Origin: Candidatus Omnitrophota bacterium
GTDB taxonomy: Bacteria; Omnitrophota; Gorgyraeia; 2-02-FULL-51-18
Assembly: GCA_016197155.1 (NCBI GenBank)
Contig: JACPWF010000004.1
Span: forward strand, 1-35,528
Length of the DNA: 35,528 nt
Direction of reading: 5' to 3'
Shown here: positions 1 through 7,828 of the stretch, piece after piece
Numbering within the stretch: the stretch's first letter is position 1
Layout of the letters: every line of letters starts with the position of its first letter
Notes under the pieces: model-generated
What the model was told of the DNA's origin: nothing
What the model saw: the letters and a program-made list of their open reading frames with translations, nothing else
Databases searched by the model: none
Translations under genes and position numbers: made by a program

Positions 1-7
1 GGTTCGG

Positions 8-3000
8 TTGATTGACGGACGAACGACGAACCGTCTTTCTGATCTTTTGCTTGCGCTATATATTTCATCCACCAACCCGGTCGCGCGGGAAGGAATTATC
101 AAAATAGATCCCGAAAAATTTTATGAGTATGTGGTATCGACTTTTGGAACATCCTGGCCTGAATTTCTTTCGGAGACCAGCCGCTACAGAAAAGAAATCA
201 ATCCTTCTTCCCCCGCCCGGCTGGCGGATTTTTGGAATACGGTTAAGGCGGCCTGGGGGAGGTTTTTGGTCAGGGCCGGTTTTGTCAAAGAGCCCCGTAC
301 ACTCCCCTTCCTTGAAAAAGCAAGAGCCGTTGACAAAAGGATAAGGCTGTTCGGAACAAAGTCCTGGCTGACCGATACGGAAAACAGCGGCTGGGTGACC
401 GTGAACGGAGTGGCGCACTTCCAGTGGAAAAGCGTCAACTCCGCTTCCAATGCCTGGCTCCGCATGAATCTCAAAACGGGCGACACACACATTTTTTATG
501 CCAACAGCGCCTCAAAAGCCATTCATCCTGATTTCCATATTTTTGACATCGCCCGCGATTCAGACGGCAATGTTCTGATAAATACCCAACCCGATCCCTT
601 CACGGGCATACCGGACAAATTTGCCCGGACGGAACCTTTTTCACCGTATCAGCCGGCTCCCAGGAAACCCGTTGTTCGAGGGCGCTTTCTTCAACCCTCT
701 TTTGCGGGCGCTGGCGCGCGGGCCGCCACTAGAGCGCCGGCGGACGCGTCGGCTGCGGGCGCGCGCCTGCCTGCCGGACAGGCAGGGATGGCGGGGATGA
801 AGAATGGGAATGAGAAAAAAACCCACATTCTGACTCGCGCGGCGATTTGGACTGCGCTGACATTTGCGACCTCGGGAGGCGCAATTTTGTGGGCGATGCA
901 TGAGACACTCCCCCAAGCTCACCCCTATGTTGTTCTGGTCGCCGTTGCGGTTTTTTTAATCGCCGTAAACTTGGGCTATCAACTTTACCAAGTCCGAAAG
1001 CATGATCTTCAGGAGATCGAAAAAGCGTTTCGGGAGGTTAAAAAGGCTCATCATGAAACCGAAGAGGCTCTTGAGGGGGAAAGGGCGGCTCGCCGGGAGG
1101 CCGAACAGCTTGCCCTGACGGACCCGCTTACGGGACTTCTTAACAGAAGGGGTTTGGAGAATAGAGTGGCAATTTTATTTCCCGTTGCCAAACGTCATCG
1201 AGGGAATTTGCGCATTGCCGTGGCGGTTCTTGATATTGATAATTTTAAAAAAATTAACGATAAAGAAGGACATCCAGCGGGAGATAGAGTATTGGAAGAG
1301 ATCGCAAGACTTCTGAGGAGCGAGCTCCACCGCGAAACCGATGTCATTGCGCGCCTCGGCGGAGAGGAATTTTGCGTGGTTTTTATATCGCAAGATTCGG
1401 ACAAAGATGAGGATTTTTATTTGAATTCTTTAAAAAAACTTCTGAGGGCGCACCCGGAAAACGTGACGTATTCGATAGGGACTGCTCTTCTCGAAGCCGA
1501 GACCGTGGATATAACAGAACTTATCAACCAAGCGGATATATCGCTGTATAGGGCCAAGAAAGCCGGTAAAAACCAGATTTATGATCCGAAAAAAGGCTTT
1601 ATTAAAACAGAGGATGAACCGGAACCGAAAGCCGCCCGGATGGCGGGGGAAAGCGGTGGTCAGGAGTCAGTAGACAGTCGACAGGCCGAAACAAAAGAAT
1701 TTGCCCGCAGGCTGGCTGAGGGGTTGGAAGTGCGGCTTGACAAGCTGAGACTGATCATCAGCGCCCTAAAAGAAGGGCCGTTGGATGATGCGGATCAACA
1801 GAAGCTGAAGGAGCTGGCGGCGTTCGTGACAGTTGAGAAGCATAACGACAACATTGTTGAGTTTGTGAAAGGTTTTGAGCGAGAAAATAGATCGGATGGC
1901 CAACAGGCTTTGATCAACGTCATCACATACGGCGGAGAGTGGGCGGATTTTGATATCGTCAACGGACTGGCGCCGTTGGGGTTTGGCGAGATTGCCTTAA
2001 TGGAGAGAACATTAAACAAAGGTTACCTGTCATATATTCAAACATCATTTCAAAGAGCCGAAAAGGTCTTGGCTTATCTTAGAATTTATTCACAATCAAA
2101 CATTGCTCTTCCGATTGACGGGGAGGGTAAGGTGAATGGTGAGAACTTGCAGAAATTAAAAGATGCATATGACCAAGCCGTGCGAAGAGGTGATGTTTGG
2201 CCCACTCAATTTTCTTCCTCCGCCCGCCCGGCCGCCGGCGCGGAGCCTTCGGTAGGGGCGCCATTGACGGCGCCCACAGACACGCGTCACACGGGGTCAG
2301 ACCCCCTGCGGGAGTTGTCCGGACATTCTGAGGTTGTTTCCCCGGGGGGTCAGACCCCACCAGAGATTGCTTCGGCGCCTGCGGCGCCTCGCAATGACAC
2401 GGAAGAAGGGGCGCGGAGTTTTTTAAGCGCCGCGAGGCTGGGGGCGGTGTCAGGCGCTCAAACCGATTTCCTCGAGAGTCACGCGCCGCAGGGTCGTAGC
2501 ATCACCGAAGCGCTTCAGCGCGTCCAGGATTTCTATGCCCGCAATCTTGCCTTTTTTGTCGAAGTCCACCGCCACGCCCTCGGTCACTTGTTTGGACGTA
2601 ACAGTCCCTTCCTCAAAACGGATGTAAAGGGCGTCAACCTCGGAATCGTAGGTAATTCTCATATTTTATCTCCCTCAAAAATAGTACACGTAAACCGTGA
2701 CGATTACAATCTCATTCGGCGCCTCAATGAAAATGGGCCTTACCTGCTTGGTTTTGTAATGTTTGCCGTTCCAATTTTGATTATTATAGGGAAAATCTTT
2801 TCTGCATTGCAACCGGCCCAGATCGGCATTCTCCCATTTGGATTGACGAACGGCATTTATAATCTCATCTTCATCGGCGCCGCGGCGGTCCAACTGCATT
2901 TCAGCGTGGCGGCTAAGCCGAATGGGTTTAGTCATGTCCCAACCGTAGCAAATACCCCCCATAAAGTCAATTTTACTACCCTACATCAAAAATTATCTTC

Positions 3001-4195
3001 CGCCGCCCGTCTGGCCGCCGGCGCACCGCCTTCCGTAGGGGCGCCATTGATGGCGCCCACAAACACGCGGCATCAGACCCCGGCAAAGATTGCTTCGGCG
3101 CCTGCGGCGCCTCGCAATGACAGGGGAGGGGCGCGGAGTTTTTTAAGCGCCGCGAGGCTCACGGCGGTTTTGCCGCATCTCAGCGTGGCCAGCGCCGCGG
3201 AGATCGGGTCGGAAACTCAGGCGATTTTGGCGGAACTGTATGTGAGCCGCGCCGCGCGCCTTTCGGAAACCGATGTCCTGCCGCTCGAAGTCTCTCTTGG
3301 CCGGTATGTCAATGTCCGTTACGCGAAGCCGCAAGGCGCCCGCGCGGCACACTTCGAACTTTTGGATATGAAAAACGGTGGAATCGTCTACGGTGAAGTG
3401 CCCATGAGCGGAGAGATGTTGAGACAGGCCATCGCGGCTCGTTTGGCGGAGAAATACAGACAGGCCCCAGCGGCCCAACCCATAAAAGGTGAGGGGCCGC
3501 TTGCGGAGGCCGCGGAGCTTTACCGGCAGGAGGAGGTCGGCGCCCGTTTTGCCGCCAAGATGCTGGGTGAATTTGCGCAAACCCTCCCGCCCGGCGTTCA
3601 TGCTGTGGAGGTTTTATTTTTGGAAAGCGGTCAGGATGGTAGCGCTTATCAATCGGCGAGGGACAGACTTAAGAGGCAAATTGAAAATCTTAATGGCCGC
3701 GGAGCCCGGCTGAGCGTTTCTTTCAAGAGCGTCAAATTTGATCAAGGCCGCTTTGTCACGGACGCGGGAGAGGAGATCAGTCCGGCGCCCCGCGGCGTTC
3801 CCAGAGTGCTGATGGGCGCGGTCCGGAATCAGGAAATTCTGAGCGAAGGCGCCCGTTTAGGCGCGTCGTTTTTGGCGTTGGGAGAAGCGGATTCGAGGGA
3901 GGGCCGTCGCGTCATGCCCTACTTCGCCTCGCTTGTCGCCGCAGTCATGACGCCTTTCGAGAGCCGATACGATGAGGATTCGCCTTTGTCGCGGCTTTTA
4001 AGCCGGATCATCTATCGCGGCGAGGGGATCGTCAATGCCGAAATCTTTAAGAATTGGATTCTCAAAATCAATACCGCCGCCGATGCGCTCAGGAGATATC
4101 GGCAGGAACTTGCCGTCAAGCCGCTCAGCGCGTTCCTCAGCGAAGCCGTTTATTCAGCTTACACCCAGCTCGTCGCCGCCGGGACTGCGGCGTGA
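8..4195 (+). CDS. Large mosaic GGDEF (diguanylate cyclase) protein; may be truncated at the window start; repeat-rich middle and uncharacterised C-terminal region
   Basis: ORF track 1395 aa. TM-like segments (AAIWTALTFATSGGAILWAM; PYVVLVAVAVFLIAVNLGYQLY), coiled coil, then TDPLTGLLNRRG...VLDIDNFKKINDKEGHPAGDRVL...RETDVIARLGGEEF (GGEEF active-site variant with RxxD I-site five residues upstream). Begins with TTG at the window edge. Confidence 0.75.
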   Translation: MIDGRTTNRLSDLLLALYISSTNPVAREGIIKIDPEKFYEYVVSTFGTSWPEFLSETSRYRKEINPSSPARLADFWNTVKAAWGRFLVRAGFVKEPRTLPFLEKARAVDKRIRLFGTKSWLTDTENSGWVTVNGVAHFQWKSVNSASNAWLRMNLKTGDTHIFYANSASKAIHPDFHIFDIARDSDGNVLINTQPDPFTGIPDKFARTEPFSPYQPAPRKPVVRGRFLQPSFAGAGARAATRAPADASAAGARLPAGQAGMAGMKNGNEKKTHILTRAAIWTALTFATSGGAILWAMHETLPQAHPYVVLVAVAVFLIAVNLGYQLYQVRKHDLQEIEKAFREVKKAHHETEEALEGERAARREAEQLALTDPLTGLLNRRGLENRVAILFPVAKRHRGNLRIAVAVLDIDNFKKINDKEGHPAGDRVLEEIARLLRSELHRETDVIARLGGEEFCVVFISQDSDKDEDFYLNSLKKLLRAHPENVTYSIGTALLEAETVDITELINQADISLYRAKKAGKNQIYDPKKGFIKTEDEPEPKAARMAGESGGQESVDSRQAETKEFARRLAEGLEVRLDKLRLIISALKEGPLDDADQQKLKELAAFVTVEKHNDNIVEFVKGFERENRSDGQQALINVITYGGEWADFDIVNGLAPLGFGEIALMERTLNKGYLSYIQTSFQRAEKVLAYLRIYSQSNIALPIDGEGKVNGENLQKLKDAYDQAVRRGDVWPTQFSSSARPAAGAEPSVGAPLTAPTDTRHTGSDPLRELSGHSEVVSPGGQTPPEIASAPAAPRNDTEEGARSFLSAARLGAVSGAQTDFLESHAPQGRSITEALQRVQDFYARNLAFFVEVHRHALGHLFGRNSPFLKTDVKGVNLGIVGNSHILSPSKIVHVNRDDYNLIRRLNENGPYLLGFVMFAVPILIIIGKIFSALQPAQIGILPFGLTNGIYNLIFIGAAAVQLHFSVAAKPNGFSHVPTVANTPHKVNFTTLHQKLSSAARLAAGAPPSVGAPLMAPTNTRHQTPAKIASAPAAPRNDRGGARSFLSAARLTAVLPHLSVASAAEIGSETQAILAELYVSRAARLSETDVLPLEVSLGRYVNVRYAKPQGARAAHFELLDMKNGGIVYGEVPMSGEMLRQAIAARLAEKYRQAPAAQPIKGEGPLAEAAELYRQEEVGARFAAKMLGEFAQTLPPGVHAVEVLFLESGQDGSAYQSARDRLKRQIENLNGRGARLSVSFKSVKFDQGRFVTDAGEEISPAPRGVPRVLMGAVRNQEILSEGARLGASFLALGEADSREGRRVMPYFASLVAAVMTPFESRYDEDSPLSRLLSRIIYRGEGIVNAEIFKNWILKINTAADALRRYRQELAVKPLSAFLSEAVYSAYTQLVAAGTAA
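766..786. repeat. Short inverted repeat CCTGCCTG-ccgga-CAGGCAGG, in-frame in the GGDEF ORF
   Basis: 8-bp perfect arms 766-773/779-786, translated as LPAGQAG; resembles a G+C-rich palindromic repeat often seen translated as PCLPAGRQAG-like peptides. Confidence 0.6.
2293..2305. repeat. 13-nt odd palindrome GGGGTC-A-GACCCC, copy 1
   Basis: Exact match; identical to 2346-2358. Confidence 0.85.
2346..2358. repeat. 13-nt odd palindrome GGGGTC-A-GACCCC, copy 2
   Basis: Exact match; a partial third copy (tcagacccc) is at 3073-3081 in R2. Confidence 0.85.
2450..2662 (-). CDS. DUF2283 family protein (antitoxin-like partner)
   Basis: MRITYDSEVDALYIRFEEGTVTSKQVTEGVAVDFDKKGKIAGIEILDALKRFG: typical DUF2283 sequence; lies 12 nt downstream of the DUF4258 ORF on the same strand. 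Confidence 0.85.
   Translation of the reverse strand: MRITYDSEVDALYIRFEEGTVTSKQVTEGVAVDFDKKGKIAGIEILDALKRFGDATTLRRVTLEEIGLSA
2675..2935 (-). CDS. DUF4258 domain protein (toxin-like)
   Basis: MTKPIRLSRHAEMQLDRRGADEDEIINAVRQSKWE...VRPIFIEAPNEIVIVTVYVYYF matches the DUF4258 pattern. The ORF track extends to 2962, but the second Met (2935) fits the promoter better. Confidence 0.8.
   Translation of the reverse strand: MTKPIRLSRHAEMQLDRRGADEDEIINAVRQSKWENADLGRLQCRKDFPYNNQNWNGKHYKTKQVRPIFIEAPNEIVIVTVYVYYF
2942..2970 (-). promoter_or_regulatory. Predicted sigma70-type promoter for the DUF4258-DUF2283 pair
   Basis: Minus strand: TTGACT (2970-2965), 17-nt spacer, TACGGT (2947-2942), 6 nt, then ATG (2935). 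Confidence 0.5.
2996..3159 (+). repeat. Long direct repeat copy R2
   Basis: Second copy of R1 (see 2213-2439); the pair bounds a 556-nt interval holding the DUF4258/DUF2283 pair. Confidence 0.9.
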
Positions 4196-4230
4196 GGGCG
4201 GGGAGAGTGGATGGCGGATAAAAAGCGTGG

Positions 4231-4236
4231 TACAAT
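4231..4236 (+). promoter_or_regulatory. Candidate -10 box TACAAT of the second toxin/antitoxin-like pair
   Basis: TACAAT followed 7 nt later by an in-frame GTG (4244). The -35 at 17 nt is poor (TGGATG). Confidence 0.3.
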
Positions 4237-4243
4237 GCTGTTC

Positions 4244-4579
4244 GTGACGGAGAAGACATCCGAGGATTTTAAAGTCATTGTTGATTTCCAGGGAAAATCG
4301 ATAAAAGTTTGGAATTATACGATAGAACACATCAAACAATCGCATCCTGAAATTGAAGACCCTTTCTCGTTCGTCGAGGCCATTTTAAAAAACCCTGTTC
4401 TGATCACGGAAGATGAATTGCCCGGCACAGTGATCTATCATAAGAGGGCGCAAAAACCGCTCGTGCATGTGGCTTATGTTCAGGTCGAAAAGGGAATGGT
4501 AAAGTCGGCGCATATCAGCGATAGGATTAAAGGAGGCAACGTGGTCTGGTTTATAGAGTCAAAGGATCTCCTTCGATGA
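4244..4579 (+). CDS. PBECR-like / RelE-fold nuclease-like toxin candidate
   Basis: ...YTIEHIKQSHPEIEDPFSFVEAILKNPVLITEDE...VIYHKRAQKPLVHVAYVQVEKGMVKSAHISDRIKGGNVVW resembles phage-Barnase-EndoU-ColicinE5/D-RelE-like nuclease domains. ORF track start is 4211 (ATG). Confidence 0.6.
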   Translation: MTEKTSEDFKVIVDFQGKSIKVWNYTIEHIKQSHPEIEDPFSFVEAILKNPVLITEDELPGTVIYHKRAQKPLVHVAYVQVEKGMVKSAHISDRIKGGNVVWFIESKDLLR

Positions 4580-4791
4580 AAATCTCTTACGACGATCTCA
4601 CGGATACTCTGTACGTTTTTTTTGACAGTCAGGCCGATACGATTGCCAGAGACATGGGCAACGGGCTTTTACTTAAATACCAAAAGAAAAACAACAAAGT
4701 CGTTGGGGCCGTCGTCCATGATTTTGAATCCCGTTTTAAGATGCGCCAATCTTCCTTTGTTGAAATACCGGCAAATCCTGCCTCCGCATAA
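4576..4791 (+). CDS. DUF2283-like protein (antitoxin-like partner)
   Basis: MKISYDDLTDTLYVFFDSQADTIARDMGNGLLLKYQKKNNKVVGAVVHDF; ATGA overlap with the upstream ORF indicates translational coupling. Confidence 0.7.
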   Translation: MKISYDDLTDTLYVFFDSQADTIARDMGNGLLLKYQKKNNKVVGAVVHDFESRFKMRQSSFVEIPANPASA

Positions 4792-4853
4792 AAGATCAGT
4801 AAAATTGCAAAGGTTTCTCCGCGATTTTCCCCCGAAAAGAAAATCATTTTTGT

Positions 4854-4859
4854 TATAAT
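4854..4859 (+). promoter_or_regulatory. Extended -10 element (TGT-TATAAT) upstream of the DUF5674 gene
   Basis: tgtTATAATcaaacgATG: consensus -10 ends 6 nt before the start codon; no good -35 seen. Confidence 0.5.
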
Positions 4860-4865
4860 CAAACG

Positions 4866-5207
4866 ATGATTAAAATTATTTCTAAGAGAATTTCTCCGGA
4901 AAAATTAAAAGAATTCCTCGGGAAACCTTTTTCGGACATGGTGAAGTTTGTCGTCGATATCGAGAAAGGCGTTGTCGCGCTGGGCGGGGAGCTCCATTCG
5001 GATGCCGAAGCGCTTTTGCTGGAGAAGGGCTGTCTGCAAAAAAATTTATGGGGCGGCAATCTTTATCCCGATTTGCCGGGTGAGGGACGGATCGTTTACA
5101 CTTCCATGATCAACATCCGCCCGTCGGCGGGCAACCGTTCGATGGAGTTAAAAGACGAGAAGGCCCGCGCCCGCGTCAAAATTGTTTTGGATAAATTAAT
5201 TTTATGA
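4866..5207 (+). CDS. DUF5674 family protein
   Basis: Signature DMVKFVVDIEKGVVALGGELHSDAEALLLEKG...LWGGNLYPD...SMINIRPSAGNRSMEL. Confidence 0.8.
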   Translation: MIKIISKRISPEKLKEFLGKPFSDMVKFVVDIEKGVVALGGELHSDAEALLLEKGCLQKNLWGGNLYPDLPGEGRIVYTSMINIRPSAGNRSMELKDEKARARVKIVLDKLIL

Positions 5208-5533
5208 CGACGATATCATTGGAACGATGGAGCGCCATGCCGCTGGAAAAAAGGCTTCTCAATGTGGCTTCGGAGATCACGCGCGCGAAAAATCTGGCGG
5301 CGGAAGACGCGGGTTTGGCGCGCCAGTCCGTCGAGCGCGCTTTGGATCTGGTGGATTTGACGGTGGAGTCGGTGCGGGGGCAAAGCCCCGTTTATTTTAT
5401 GCGGGAACTTTTGAGATTGAGAGAGATCCTCGCCGGGGAGCATGAACGGCCCGACCGGGCGGTTTTGGAATCGGTCTTGAGGGGCCTGCTTGACCTGAAT
5501 CCGGAAACGCATAATCTGGGGCTTGAGATTTAG
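5204..5533 (+). CDS. Hypothetical protein, 109 aa
   Basis: ATGA overlap with the DUF5674 stop and TAGTG overlap with the aconitase start; no domain recognised. Confidence 0.7.
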   Translation: MTTISLERWSAMPLEKRLLNVASEITRAKNLAAEDAGLARQSVERALDLVDLTVESVRGQSPVYFMRELLRLREILAGEHERPDRAVLESVLRGLLDLNPETHNLGLEI

Positions 5534-7797
5534 TGGACGAATTTGAAGCGCGGATAAAAAATTTATACGGATCCTTCGCCGAGCGGTGCGGATTTTTGCG
5601 CAAGAAACTCGCGCGGCCGCTCACCCTTTCGGAAAAAATTTTGGGCGCGCACGCGGCGGATCTGAAAAATCAGGATTTTACCCGCGGGACAAGCTATCTC
5701 TCGCTCCGCCCCGACCGCGTGGCGATGCAGGACGCGACCGCCCAGATGGCGCTTCTGCAGTTCATGCTGGCCGAGCGAAAGAGCGTCGCCGTCCCGACGA
5801 CCATTCACTGCGACCACCTGATTCAGGCGCGCGTCGGCGCCGCCGCGGACACGAAAACCGCGCTCGAGACAAATAAAGAAGTCTACGACTTTCTGCGCAC
5901 CGCGTCGATGCGCTACGGGATCGGTTTCTGGCAGGCGGGGGCGGGGATCATTCACCAGGTGGTTTTGGAGAACTACGCGTTTCCGGGCGGACTCATGATC
6001 GGCACCGACTCCCACACGCCGAACGCCGGGGGCCTGGGCATGCTCGCGATCGGGGTCGGCGGCGCCGACGCGGCCGACGTGATGGCGGGGCTTTCCTGGG
6101 AAGTGAAGTGCCCGAAGCTCATCGGCGTTTATTTGAAAGGAAGCCTTTCCGGTTGGGCGTCGGCGAAGGACGTGATCTTGAAACTGTGCGGCATTCTCAC
6201 GGTGAAGGGCGGTACGGACAAGATCGTGGAATATTTCGGGCCCGGCACGCGCTCGATCAGCTGTACCGGCAAGGGGACGATCACGAACATGGGCGCGGAG
6301 CTGGGCGCCACGACTTCTGTTTTTCCCTACGACGAACGCATGGCGGCTTATCTCAAAATCACCCAACGCGAATCGCTTGCCGCGCTCGCCGGCCAAAATC
6401 GCGATCATTTGACCGCGGACCCCGAGGTCGAAAAAGATCCAAAAAAATATTATGACGAGGTGATCGAGATTGATCTGTCGACGCTCGAACCCTACGTGGT
6501 TGGGCCGCACACGCCAGACCTCGCGCGGCCGGTTTCTGAGTTGGCCAAAGACGCGCGGGAAAAAAATTATCCGGTTGACCTGCGCGCCGCCCTCATCGGT
6601 AGCTGTACCAATTCCTCCTACGAAGATATCGGTCGCGCCGCGCGCGTCGCCGAAGAGGCCAAAAAGGCGGGCCTCAAATCCAAATGCTATTTTCTCATCA
6701 CACCCGGCTCGGACCAGATCCACAACACGATCCGCCGCGACGGGCAGATGGCCGCGCTCGAGGGCATGGGCGGCACGGTGCTCGCCAACGCCTGCGGGCC
6801 GTGCATCGGCCAATGGAAGCGCGACGACATCAAAATCGGCGAAAAAAATTCGATCATCACTTCCTTTAACCGGAATTTTCCCGCGCGCAACGACGGCAAC
6901 ACCGAGACGCTCGCGTTCATGGCCTCGCCCGAAATCGTCACGGCCTTCGCGCTGGCGGGGAGGCTCGATTTTAATCCATTGAAAGACAAATTGAAAACGC
7001 CGGACGGCCGGGAAATTTTGCTGTCGCCGCCTTCGGCTCCGGAATTTCCCGCCAAGGGCTACGCCGCGGGCGAGGCGGGATTTGTGGCGCCCCTTCCGGA
7101 CGCCGAGCGCCAAAAAGTGGAGGTCGTGATCCATCGCGGAAGCGACCGTCTCCAAAAACTCGAGCCGTTTCCGGCCTGGGACGGAAAGGATTTCGAAAAT
7201 TTATTCATTCTCCTCAAGGCGAAAGGCAAATGCACCACCGACCACATCTCACCGGCCGGCGTGTGGCTCAAATACCGCGGGCATCTGGATAAAATTTCCG
7301 ACAACCTGTTTTTGGGGGCCAATAACGCCTGGACCGCCAAGCCCGGCGTCGTGAAAAACCGGCTCGAGGGCGGCAAGGAAACGACCCCCGCCGAAACCGC
7401 GCGCGATTACAAGGCCGAAGGGATCGGCTGGGCCGTGATCGGCGATGAAAATTACGGCGAAGGCTCGAGCCGCGAGCACGCCGCGATGTCGCCGCGTTAC
7501 CTGGGCTGTAAAGCGGTCATCGCCAAAAGTTTCGCGCGCATCCACGAAACGAATTTGAAAAAGCAGGGGCTCCTGCCTCTGCGGTTCATCGATCCGGCGG
7601 ATTACGAAAAAGCGCGCGCGGACGACCGCGTGGCGATCCGCGGCCTGACGGGGCTCGCGCCCGGATCATTGCTCGAGATGATCCTGACGCGCGCGGACGG
7701 GAGCAAAGAAAAAATCGGGATCGCTCATTCCTTCACCGCCGAACAGATCGGATGGTTCAAAGCCGGCTGTGCGCTGAATTTAATCAAAGGCCAATGA
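5533..7797 (+). CDS. Aconitate hydratase (mitochondrial-type aconitase), 754 aa
   Basis: GTG start; [58 protein letters not shown] (Fe-S cysteines), [22 protein letters not shown]. Confidence 0.95.
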   Translation: MDEFEARIKNLYGSFAERCGFLRKKLARPLTLSEKILGAHAADLKNQDFTRGTSYLSLRPDRVAMQDATAQMALLQFMLAERKSVAVPTTIHCDHLIQARVGAAADTKTALETNKEVYDFLRTASMRYGIGFWQAGAGIIHQVVLENYAFPGGLMIGTDSHTPNAGGLGMLAIGVGGADAADVMAGLSWEVKCPKLIGVYLKGSLSGWASAKDVILKLCGILTVKGGTDKIVEYFGPGTRSISCTGKGTITNMGAELGATTSVFPYDERMAAYLKITQRESLAALAGQNRDHLTADPEVEKDPKKYYDEVIEIDLSTLEPYVVGPHTPDLARPVSELAKDAREKNYPVDLRAALIGSCTNSSYEDIGRAARVAEEAKKAGLKSKCYFLITPGSDQIHNTIRRDGQMAALEGMGGTVLANACGPCIGQWKRDDIKIGEKNSIITSFNRNFPARNDGNTETLAFMASPEIVTAFALAGRLDFNPLKDKLKTPDGREILLSPPSAPEFPAKGYAAGEAGFVAPLPDAERQKVEVVIHRGSDRLQKLEPFPAWDGKDFENLFILLKAKGKCTTDHISPAGVWLKYRGHLDKISDNLFLGANNAWTAKPGVVKNRLEGGKETTPAETARDYKAEGIGWAVIGDENYGEGSSREHAAMSPRYLGCKAVIAKSFARIHETNLKKQGLLPLRFIDPADYEKARADDRVAIRGLTGLAPGSLLEMILTRADGSKEKIGIAHSFTAEQIGWFKAGCALNLIKGQ

Positions 7798-7822
7798 CAA
7801 ATTGAACGATTCGTGTTATAAA
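7794..7822 (+). promoter_or_regulatory. Predicted promoter for the deoxyhypusine-synthase-like gene
   Basis: ATGACA (7794-7799), 17 nt, TATAAA (7817-7822), 6 nt, then ATG 7829. Confidence 0.5.
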
Positions 7823-7828
7823 TAACCG

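Larger units (their letters stand above)
2213..2439 (+). repeat. Long direct repeat copy R1 (composite of smaller palindromes)
   Basis: Shares tcttcc.ccgcccg..tggccgccggcgc...gtaggggcgccattga.ggcgccca...agattgcttcggcgcctgcggcgcctcgcaatgaca...ggggcgcggagttttttaagcgccgcgaggct with 2996-3159. R1 carries ~60 nt of additional ggggtcagacccc units. Confidence 0.9.

Noticed and set aside
5563-7155. 530-aa minus-strand ORF opposite aconitase
   Set aside because: Low-complexity Arg/Gly/His-rich shadow ORF caused by GC-rich codon usage of a strongly recognisable sense gene.
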